A DNA stretch of 12,565 nucleotides from DASRHY01 sp046765875 (GTDB lineage: Bacteria; Actinomycetota; Actinomycetes; Propionibacteriales; Kribbellaceae), in the NCBI GenBank assembly GCA_046765875.1, contig JBKPSJ010000250.1:1-12565 (forward strand), read 5' to 3'. The notes below the pieces were generated by a model, which made no database searches, was not told the origin of the DNA, and worked only from the letters and a program-made list of their open reading frames with translations. A program made the translations under genes and the position numbers. Positions 5,713 to 11,723 of this stretch are shown one piece after another; the first letter of the stretch is position 1; every line of letters starts with the position of its first letter.

Positions 5713-8423
5713 CCGCCGCGATCGAGGTGCGGGTGCTCGGCCCGCTGGAGGTGCTGCGGGACGGGCGCCCGCTGCCGCTGACCAGCAACCGGCTGCGGGC
5801 GCTGCTTGCCGCGCTGGCGACCTCGGCCGGCAGCGTCGTCTCGGCCGACACGCTCGTGTCGGCGGTCTGGGGCCGCACCCTGCCGGCGAGTCCGCGCAGC
5901 AGCCTGCAGACCTACGTCGCCAGGCTGCGCCGGTTGCTCGGCGACGAGGTGATCGTGACCAGGCCGGGCGGGTACCAGCTTCAGTTGGGCGCGGACCAGG
6001 TCGACGCGCTCAGGTTCCTGCGGCTGGTCGGTGCCTCGCGCGGTGCGTCGTACGAGCGGGACAACCTGGTCGAAGGGCTCACCTTGTGGCGCGGTGTGCC
6101 GTACGAGGGGATCGAGTCGGAATGGCTTGCGGAGTCCGAGGGCGGGCGGCTCGTCGAGGCGTACCTGGATGCGCTGGAGCGTGCCGCCGATCTTGATCTG
6201 GCGGCCGGCCGGGCCGGCGACCTGCTCGACCGGTTGCGGACGGCGAGTGAGTGGCATCCGCTGCGTGAGCCGCTGTGGGCGCGGCTGATGCTCGCGCTCG
6301 ACGCGACCGGCCGGCGTGCGGACGCCCTCGCCCTGTACGAGCAGTTCCGCGCCAGGCTGGCCGACCAGCTCGGCACCGATCCGGGGCCGCGGCTGCGTCA
6401 GGCGTATGACCGGTTGGTCGGCGGCGGCTCGGACGACGTACCCAGGCAGCTCCCGTCGGACATCGCTCGCTTCACCGGGCGGGCCGACGTACTGAACGCC
6501 CTCGACGAACTCACCAGCGCTGGTCATGCGATCGGGGTGCTGCACGGCACCGGCGGGGTCGGCAAGACCGCCGCGGTAGTGCATTGGGCACATGGTGTCG
6601 GCTCGCAGTTCCCGGACGGCCAGCTGTTCGTCAACCTGCATGGGTTCGGCCCCGGGCAGCCCGTGCCGCCGTCGGTCGCACTCGATGGACTGCTGCGATC
6701 GCTCGGCGTCCAGGGCCGCAACATCCCCGAGACGGTCGGCTCGCGGGCAGCGATGCTGCGCAAGCTGCTCGCCGGCCGCCGGACCCTGCTCGTGCTCGAC
6801 AACGCCCGCGACGTCGAGCAGATCCGCCCGTTGCTGCCCGGCGGCCGCAACCTCGCGGTGGTGACCAGCCGCAACCGACTGCGCGATCTCGAACATCCAC
6901 GAGTACGCCGGATCCAGGTCGGCGAGTTGAGCCGCGGCGAGGCGATGGAGTTCCTGGTCACCGCGTTGCGCGAGGAGAGACCGGAGCAGGAGGTCGAGGA
7001 CCTCGAGGGTCTGGTCGACCTGTGCGGCCGGTTGCCGCTGGCGTTGGCGGTCGCCGCCGAACAGGCCGGCCGGCACCCGCAGGACGAGCTGCGACGGCTG
7101 GTGACCGACCTGCGCAACCGGCACGACCGGCTGGACGCGCTGGAGGTCGCGGGCGACCCGTCCAGCAGTGTCCGCACGGTCTTCTCGTGGTCGCTCGCCA
7201 CGCTCCCGGCGGACTGCGTCCGTGCGTTCGCACTGCTGGGTCTGCATCCCGGGCCTGACTTCGCCGTGCCGGCCGCTTCGGCGTTGATCGGCACGCCGGC
7301 CGGGCGGCTCCTCGGCCAGTTGGTCGAGGCACATCTGGTGGAACAGCGCCGCCCGGGCAGGTACCAGTTCCACGACCTCCTGCGCGCGTACGCAGCCGAG
7401 CGGGCCGCCGACCTCGTGCCTGCTGATCGGGATGCGGCCCGGACCCGGATGTTCGGCTGGTACGTCCACACCACGGCGAACGCGCGAATCGCGATCGGCC
7501 GTGGCGAATCGCTGGGGGAGACCGGGCCGCTGCCGGACGGGGTCACGCCGCAGGACTTCGCCGACGAGGCTGAGGCGTTCGGCTGGCTCGACACCGAACG
7601 GGCTGCCCTGGTCGCGCTGGTAGATGTGGCCGACGGGTTGAGTGACCCGGCCGCGCACCGGATCGCCGAGCAGATGTCGAGCTACCTGATCGTCCGGTAC
7701 GTCATCGGTGAGCTGCTGCGGACACAGCAGATCGCGCTGGACGTGGCCCGGCGTACCGGCGACGAACGTGCGGAGGCGGTCGCGACCGGCAAGCTCGGCT
7801 CGGTGTACCGGATGCACGGCGACAACGAACTGTCCCGCGACATGCACAGCGAGGCGCTGGCCCAGTTCGACAAGCTCGGCGACGACCTCGGCCGGGCGGT
7901 CGCGATGGCGAACCTCGGCACCGTCCTGCAGGCGCTCGGCGACGACTTCGGCGCGCTCGACTGCCACGAGCAGGGCGTCGCGCTGGCGCGCGAGATCGGC
8001 GACACCGACCAGGTGGCACTGCTGCTCAACAACATGTCGATCAGCTACCTGCGTACCGGCCGGAGCGCGGAGGCGATAGCTGCGTGCCGCGAGGCGCTGG
8101 CGCTACCGCGGTCGCGAACCTTCCAGCACGGTACGGCACACATGTGGGACAGCCTCGGCCAAGCGCTGACGGCACACGGGGATTACGACGAGGCGATCGA
8201 GGCGTACCAGACCTCGCTCGCCGAAGTCCGCACCCTTGGCGATCCGTGGGGCGAGGCGATCGTCTTGAGCAACCTGGGCGACGCCCTCCGGGAGGCCGGC
8301 CGCGCCGGCGAAGCCGTCCAGAGCTGGCGCCACGCCCTCACCGTCATGGAAGACAACGCCATAGCCGACTCCCATGAAGTCAACCGCACCGAGCTACACA
8401 GCCGTATCGCCACCCTCACCTGA
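5709..8423 (+). CDS. AfsR/SARP-like regulator: winged helix, BTAD, NB-ARC ATPase, TPR
   Basis: A 904-residue STAND-type transcription factor in the AfsR mould. Residues 5-93 form the OmpR-type winged helix (RVLGPLEVLRDG...LLAAL...LQTYVARLRRLLG...GGYQL). Residues 98-237 are the bacterial transcriptional activator domain, ending with YEQFRARLADQLGTDPGP. The NB-ARC ATPase follows, with Walker A GTGGVGKT at 280-287, Walker B LLVLDNA at 360-366, VVTSRNR at 384-390 and CGRLPLALA further on. The C-terminal third carries about five TPR units (for example the run from AEAVATGKLGSVY to LSNLGDALREAGRAGEAV) for sensing or partner binding. Such proteins switch on secondary metabolism or developmental genes in actinomycetes, but no biosynthetic cluster is visible here. 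The GTG at 5709 lies close to the domain and is preceded by a leader ORF. Its target is unknown. Confidence 0.9.
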   Translation: MTAAIEVRVLGPLEVLRDGRPLPLTSNRLRALLAALATSAGSVVSADTLVSAVWGRTLPASPRSSLQTYVARLRRLLGDEVIVTRPGGYQLQLGADQVDALRFLRLVGASRGASYERDNLVEGLTLWRGVPYEGIESEWLAESEGGRLVEAYLDALERAADLDLAAGRAGDLLDRLRTASEWHPLREPLWARLMLALDATGRRADALALYEQFRARLADQLGTDPGPRLRQAYDRLVGGGSDDVPRQLPSDIARFTGRADVLNALDELTSAGHAIGVLHGTGGVGKTAAVVHWAHGVGSQFPDGQLFVNLHGFGPGQPVPPSVALDGLLRSLGVQGRNIPETVGSRAAMLRKLLAGRRTLLVLDNARDVEQIRPLLPGGRNLAVVTSRNRLRDLEHPRVRRIQVGELSRGEAMEFLVTALREERPEQEVEDLEGLVDLCGRLPLALAVAAEQAGRHPQDELRRLVTDLRNRHDRLDALEVAGDPSSSVRTVFSWSLATLPADCVRAFALLGLHPGPDFAVPAASALIGTPAGRLLGQLVEAHLVEQRRPGRYQFHDLLRAYAAERAADLVPADRDAARTRMFGWYVHTTANARIAIGRGESLGETGPLPDGVTPQDFADEAEAFGWLDTERAALVALVDVADGLSDPAAHRIAEQMSSYLIVRYVIGELLRTQQIALDVARRTGDERAEAVATGKLGSVYRMHGDNELSRDMHSEALAQFDKLGDDLGRAVAMANLGTVLQALGDDFGALDCHEQGVALAREIGDTDQVALLLNNMSISYLRTGRSAEAIAACREALALPRSRTFQHGTAHMWDSLGQALTAHGDYDEAIEAYQTSLAEVRTLGDPWGEAIVLSNLGDALREAGRAGEAVQSWRHALTVMEDNAIADSHEVNRTELHSRIATLT

Positions 8424-8426
8424 CGT

Positions 8427-8443
8427 ACGGCGTCGGCCGCCGT
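8427..8443. terminator. Small hairpin between convergent genes
   Basis: ACGGCG (8427-8432) and CGCCGT (8438-8443) form a perfect 6-bp GC-rich stem with a 5-base loop. It sits in the 46-bp gap between the stops of the SARP-like regulator and the metallo-hydrolase, so it could end both transcripts. There is no T-run and the stem is short, so this is tentative. Confidence 0.3.
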
Positions 8444-8469
8444 TCGACGCAAACAGATGCGGGGTGGGG

Positions 8470-9129
8470 CTACCAGCCGCGGGCGTGCCAGGCGGGGAGG
8501 CTGGGTCGTTCGGTGCCGAGGGTGGTGTCGTTGCCGTGGCCCGGGTAGACCCAGGTCTCGTCGGGGAGGCGGTCGAAGATCTTCCTCTCGACGTCGCCGA
8601 TCAGGGCGGCGAATCGTTCCGGGTCCTTCTGGGTGTTGCCGACGCCGCCCGGGAACAACGAGTCGCCGGTGAAGATATGGAACGAGCCGGTCGGGTCGTC
8701 GTACAAGAGGGCAATCGATCCAGGGGTGTGGCCGACCAGGTGGATGACCTCGACACGGCACTCGCCGAACCGGATCACGTCACCGTCGTCGACCAACTCG
8801 TCGGTCGGGACCGGGATGCCCTCCGCGTCGTACTTGCCGGCGACCGTGATCGCGTCGGTCTCCGCGACGACGGCAGCCAGTGCCTGCCAGTGATCCGCGT
8901 GCCGGTGCGTGGTGATGACCCGTTCGAGCCCGCCGTCGCCGATCAGCGCCTTCAGCGTCTTCGGGTCGGCGGCCGCGTCGATCAGCACCTGCGTATCGGT
9001 CGCGCGGCAGCGCAGCAGATACGCATTGTTGTCCATCGGGCCGACCGCGACCTTGCTGATGATGAGGTGGGACAGTTCGTGCGTCGCGATCGGTCCGCCG
9101 ACGTGGACCTTGCCCGTGTACTCGCTCAT
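8470..9129 (-). CDS. MBL-fold metallo-hydrolase, glyoxalase II-like
   Basis: A 219-residue metallo-beta-lactamase-fold hydrolase. The dinuclear metal site is complete: THRHADH (H75, H77, D79, H80), H134 in VGHTPGS, D156 in TGDSLF and H198 in YPGHGND. The size and motif order fit the glyoxalase II/thioesterase branch, which hydrolyses thiol esters, rather than true beta-lactamases. Actinomycetes lack glutathione and use mycothiol, so a mycothiol thioester is a reasonable substrate, but that is inference. The ATG at 9129 lies one base after the stop of the mycothiol-dependent enzyme upstream (TGA-c-ATG), so the two are co-transcribed and probably translationally coupled. An in-frame upstream extension to 9222 only re-reads the end of that gene. 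Confidence 0.87.
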   Translation of the reverse strand: MSEYTGKVHVGGPIATHELSHLIISKVAVGPMDNNAYLLRCRATDTQVLIDAAADPKTLKALIGDGGLERVITTHRHADHWQALAAVVAETDAITVAGKYDAEGIPVPTDELVDDGDVIRFGECRVEVIHLVGHTPGSIALLYDDPTGSFHIFTGDSLFPGGVGNTQKDPERFAALIGDVERKIFDRLPDETWVYPGHGNDTTLGTERPSLPAWHARGW

Positions 9130-9130
9130 G

Positions 9131-9823
9131 TCACCGCCATTCCGGTACGTCGGGGAGCCCACCTGGGGACTCGAGTCCATCACCTGCGGTACGTCCCGTC
9201 GCCCAGCCGAGCAGGTCACCACTCGTACCGGTGACCACGGTCATCGCGTCGCGCCCGTCGGGCAGGGTGAGATCGAGATCCGTGGCGTGTACGGCAACGT
9301 CGTCGGGGAAGCCGCCGACCGCGTCGCGCAGCAGTCGGAGCCGGAAGTCCTCGGGGATGTCGCCGTACGAATAGGCGAGGCCCATGTCCGCGTGGTGCAC
9401 CTCGATCTCGGTCAGCCGGGCGGACGGGATGACGCCGGCGGGCTTCATCGCCCCGCCACGCCACTCGACCATGAAGCCCCACCTGTCGGACGGTATGTCG
9501 GCCAGCGCGGCGCTGATCCGCTTGTTGCTCTCGGCAACGTCCTCTACGAGCTCGGCCGCGGATCGGCCCGCACCGGCCTGGATGTCGGCGTCGCGGGCCT
9601 CGTCGGAACGGTACTGCGGGGTCTTCACGCCGGTACGTGCCCAGGTGGCGAGGTTGACCAGCGAGTCGGCGTTGCGTGCGATGTGGGTGAGCACGTGCCC
9701 GACGGTCCAGCCCGGCAGCAGGCTCGGCCGGCGGGCCTGCTCGTCGGTGACCTGGCGGGCGGTGTCCAGCAAACGCTCCTGCGCGGCGTCGATCTGACGC
9801 AACCAGTCGGCGGGATCCGTCAT
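9131..9823 (-). CDS. Maleylpyruvate isomerase family mycothiol-dependent enzyme (DinB-like fold)
   Basis: A 230-residue member of the MDMPI/DinB four-helix-bundle family, whose members use mycothiol as a cofactor or co-substrate. The predicted metal ligands are H47 (GHVLTHIARNADSL), E139 and H143 (LTEIEVHHADMG). Their spacing (92 and 4 residues) equals that recalled for the Corynebacterium glutamicum maleylpyruvate isomerase site (H52, E144, H148). That enzyme isomerises maleylpyruvate to fumarylpyruvate in gentisate breakdown, but no other gentisate gene is here. Family members also act as mycothiol transferases, so the reaction is open. The ATG at 9823 opens directly onto the conserved domain and follows a TAGCCT box by 7 bases. 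It is the first gene of a pair with the MBL-fold hydrolase. Confidence 0.86.
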   Translation of the reverse strand: MTDPADWLRQIDAAQERLLDTARQVTDEQARRPSLLPGWTVGHVLTHIARNADSLVNLATWARTGVKTPQYRSDEARDADIQAGAGRSAAELVEDVAESNKRISAALADIPSDRWGFMVEWRGGAMKPAGVIPSARLTEIEVHHADMGLAYSYGDIPEDFRLRLLRDAVGGFPDDVAVHATDLDLTLPDGRDAMTVVTGTSGDLLGWATGRTAGDGLESPGGLPDVPEWR

Positions 9824-9830
9824 GCGGATC

Positions 9831-9836
9831 AGGCTA
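9831..9836 (-). promoter_or_regulatory. Leaderless-type -10 box for the mycothiol enzyme operon
   Basis: Read on the minus strand, TAGCCT fits TANNNT and ends 7 bases before the ATG at 9823, with no Shine-Dalgarno sequence between. Its first three bases are also the TAG stop of the TetR-like gene remnant immediately upstream. Confidence 0.4.
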
Positions 9837-9914
9837 TCCCGCCAGCAGCCGGAAGATCGCGGCGGTGACGTCGCGGGCCAGGCCGGCACCGACCGGGCCG
9901 TGATGGCGCAGCAG
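9834..9914 (-). pseudogene. Remnant C-terminus of a TetR-family regulator
   Basis: The minus strand reads (D)PYRLLRHHGPVGAGLARD followed by VTAAIFRLLAG and a TAG stop at 9836-9834, with almost every third codon position G or C, as in real genes here. The pattern YRLL-x3-GPV-x-GLA...V-x-A-x-FR-x-LAG resembles the end of the C-terminal domain of many TetR regulators. Only about 27-30 residues survive. Upstream the frame runs into sequence that reads as an SDR on the other strand, and no helix-turn-helix follows. TetR genes often sit divergent from SDR genes, which fits the neighbour. The family call is moderate; that it is a gene tail is more secure. Confidence 0.5.
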
Positions 9915-10146
9915 CCGGTACGGGTCAACGCGGTCTCGCCGGGTGTGATCGACACCGGCTGGTGGGACTTCCTCGACCCCGAAGCGCGTCGGGAGACATT
10001 CGCCGGATTCGCCGCGTACGCCGGTCGGCAGGATCGGTACGCCAGACGACGTCGCGGACGCCATCGAGTACCTGGTCGGCAACAGCTTCACGTCCGGCGT
10101 CGTACTCCGGGTCGACGGCGGCGCGCGGCTAGGGTCGACAGCATGA
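9915..10146 (+). pseudogene. Remnant of an SDR-family oxidoreductase, truncated and frameshifted
   Basis: From 9915 the plus strand reads PVRVNAVSPGVIDTGWWDF and on to FAGFAA near 10016, the conserved post-catalytic part of a classical SDR. The reading then moves to another frame, giving TPVGRIGTPDDVADAIEYL and, after a few residues, the usual SDR ending (VDGGARL). It stops with TGA at 10144-10146. A single extra or missing base around 10016-10018 explains the break. The cofactor-binding Rossmann half and the YxxxK site are missing, so it is dead in any case. Its TGA overlaps the ATG of the intact SDR downstream (ATGA). Confidence 0.75.
10130..10135 (+). promoter_or_regulatory. Leaderless-type -10 box for the intact SDR gene
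   Basis: TAGGGT fits TANNNT and ends 7 bases before the ATG at 10143. It lies within the last codons of the SDR remnant. No Shine-Dalgarno sequence is present. Confidence 0.4.
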
Positions 10147-10940
10147 GCCGCACCATCCTGGTAACCGGTGCTACCGACGGGCTCGGCCGGCGCCTCGCCG
10201 AGGAGCTGTCTGGTGGCGCGACCGTGATCGCGCACGGCCGGAACCCGGACCGGCTGGCCCGCCTCCGCGACGAACTTGGTATCGAGACGGTCCAGGCCGA
10301 CCTCGCCGAGCTGCGTCAGGTCGACCGGATGGCCGACGAGGCCATCGAGAGACTCGACCGGCTCGACGTACTGGTGAACAACGCCGGCGTCGGCTCGGGG
10401 TCGCAGCGGCGACGCCGGGAGGTAAGCGCGGATGGGCTCGAGCTGCGGTTCGCGGTGAACTACCTGGCCGGCTATCATCTGACCCGGCGGCTGGTCCCGC
10501 TGCTGGTCAAGTCAGCTCCGGCCCGGATCGTCAACGTCGCGTCCGCCGGGCAGTATCCGATCGACTTCGACGATCCGCTGCTCACTCAGTCGTACGAGGG
10601 GGTACGGGCGTACGCGCAGAGCAAGCTGGCGCAGATCATGTTCACCGTCGACCTGGCCGCCGAGCTCGCGGACCAGCAGGTGACCGCGAACGCGCTGCAC
10701 CCCGCGACGTATATGGACACGACGATGGTTCGGGACGCCGGCGTACGGCCTGTCAGCTCGGTCGACGAGGGTGCGGCCGCGACCATTCGGCTGATCACGG
10801 ATCCAGCGCTCGACAAGGTCAGCGGGCGGTACTTCTCCGGTACCCGGGAGGCGCGGCCCGACCCGCAGGCGTACGACGGGCAGGCTCGTGCGCGGCTGCG
10901 TGAGCTGAGCGACGACCTGGTACGGGCGGCCCTACGCTAG
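10143..10940 (+). CDS. SDR-family NAD(P)-dependent oxidoreductase, retinol dehydrogenase-like
   Basis: A 265-residue short-chain dehydrogenase/reductase. The cofactor motif is TGATDGLG (8-15), with R33 after the second beta-strand (HGRN), which favours NADP(H). NNAG lies at 79-82. The catalytic set is N106, S134 (VNVASAG) and Y157-x3-K161 (YAQSK). The segment around YPIDFDD just after the Ser, and the late HPATYMDTTM, resemble the RDH/WW-oxidoreductase-like branch of SDRs found in many actinomycetes; the substrate is unknown. It is complete, unlike the SDR fragment just upstream, and is too different from it to be a simple recent duplicate. It converges on the pseudo-ClpP gene, and the TAG stops of the two genes share the four bases 10937-10940. 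Confidence 0.88.
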   Translation: MSRTILVTGATDGLGRRLAEELSGGATVIAHGRNPDRLARLRDELGIETVQADLAELRQVDRMADEAIERLDRLDVLVNNAGVGSGSQRRRREVSADGLELRFAVNYLAGYHLTRRLVPLLVKSAPARIVNVASAGQYPIDFDDPLLTQSYEGVRAYAQSKLAQIMFTVDLAAELADQQVTANALHPATYMDTTMVRDAGVRPVSSVDEGAAATIRLITDPALDKVSGRYFSGTREARPDPQAYDGQARARLRELSDDLVRAALR

Positions 10941-11599
10941 ACCAGGCGGTTGACCAGGCCGTACTCGAGCGCTTCTTCGGCCCCGAGCACGCGGCCCCTC
11001 TCGAGATCGGCGGCGACCTCGGTCACGGCGCGTCCGGTCGCGCCGGCGATGAGTTCGTGCAGTTGTGCGGCCTCGCGTTCGTGCTGGTCGGCGAGCGCCG
11101 CGAGCTGTGACGCCGTACCCTCGCCGGACAACAGCGGAGCCGTGAGTACGAACGTCGCACGCCGGTGTGCGACTCGCTGGTTCGCGGTGCACAGTACGGC
11201 GATCGCGGCCCCGCGCATCGTGCCCCGTACGATGGCATGCACCGGTGCCCGCACCATGTCCACGGCACCGGCGAGCGCGAGCGACGGCCCCAGATCCGCT
11301 GCGGGACACGACAGGTGCAGCTCGATCGGCCGGTCGTCGTCGGTACCGATCAGCACCAGTTGCGCGGTGACCCGATTGGCCGCTGCGTCGTCCAGCCGGC
11401 CACCGAGGATGATCACCCGCTGCCGGAGCAGCCGGTCGATCAGCTGGCGGTCGCCGGGGTACGGGACCGGCTCCTCCCAGGACGGCAGGATCGGAACCGG
11501 CGGCGGTGCGGGCGGTTGCGCCGGCTCGCCCGGCGGCCGCATCGGCGGTACCTCGGGCGGCCAGGGTGGCCAGATCGAGGCCGGACGGTTGAGCACCAT
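10937..11599 (-). CDS. ClpP-like protein lacking catalytic Ser and His (pseudoprotease)
   Basis: A 220-residue protein. Residues 1-49 are a Pro/Trp-rich tail (WPPWPPEVPP...PAPPPVP), not a signal peptide. From about 50 it follows the ClpP fold: DRLLRQRVIILGGRLDDAAANRVTAQL (56-81) and, at the C-terminus, LHELIAGATGRAVTEVAADLERGRVLGAEEALEYGLVNRLV (180-220). Aligned by eye to Escherichia coli ClpP, the nucleophile motif GQAASMG becomes GTMRGAA (126-132), so the Ser is Gly130. The His motif MIHQP becomes VLTAP (His to Thr153). The SPGGS oxyanion loop becomes CPAAD. Only the Asp is kept (D198). It should therefore be proteolytically dead and may act as a structural or regulatory subunit in a Clp assembly (inference). 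The start is secure: GGAGG at 11609-11605 precedes the ATG by 5 bases. It is divergent from uvrA. Confidence 0.85.
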   Translation of the reverse strand: MVLNRPASIWPPWPPEVPPMRPPGEPAQPPAPPPVPILPSWEEPVPYPGDRQLIDRLLRQRVIILGGRLDDAAANRVTAQLVLIGTDDDRPIELHLSCPAADLGPSLALAGAVDMVRAPVHAIVRGTMRGAAIAVLCTANQRVAHRRATFVLTAPLLSGEGTASQLAALADQHEREAAQLHELIAGATGRAVTEVAADLERGRVLGAEEALEYGLVNRLV

Positions 11600-11654
11600 G
11601 GTTACCTCCAGTACGACCCACGGTAGACCGGCCCCTGCGAATCGCGGGAAGGTT

Positions 11655-11677
11655 TTGTCCCAGGGCACAGTTAGCAT
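11655..11677 (+). promoter_or_regulatory. Candidate RecA-independent DNA-damage (PafBC-type) promoter of uvrA
   Basis: TTGTCCCAG (11655-11663), then exactly 8 bases, then TAGCAT (11672-11677). The mycobacterial RecA-independent damage promoter is TTGTCRGTG-N8-TANNNT. Here the TTGTC core, the final G, the spacing and the TANNNT box match; three inner positions differ. The transcript would start near 11684, leaving an untranslated leader of about 40 bases before the GTG at 11724. I find no LexA-type GAAC-N4-GTTC box in the gap. Confidence 0.5.
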
Positions 11678-11723
11678 GGTCGCGCCCATTGCGAAACTGC
11701 CCTGACCAGCCGAAAGAGGTCCC

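Noticed and set aside
5316..7967. An 883-codon open frame on the minus strand opposite the SARP-like regulator
   Set aside because: Its product is low-complexity, rich in Arg, Gln and Pro with no domain, and its frame mirrors the GC-rich codons of the HAD and regulator genes, both of which show clear conserved motifs.
8374..9234. A 286-codon plus-strand frame opposite the MBL-fold hydrolase
   Set aside because: Antisense to a gene with a complete metal-binding motif set; no recognisable domain.
9822..10142. Reading the intact SDR as a longer protein starting at 9822
   Set aside because: The in-frame upstream part is the front piece of a separate, frameshifted SDR remnant followed by Arg-rich out-of-frame sequence; the Rossmann fold begins at the ATG at 10143.
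11600..11723. LexA (SOS) box before uvrA
   Set aside because: No GAAC-N4-GTTC-like sequence is present in the gap on either strand.
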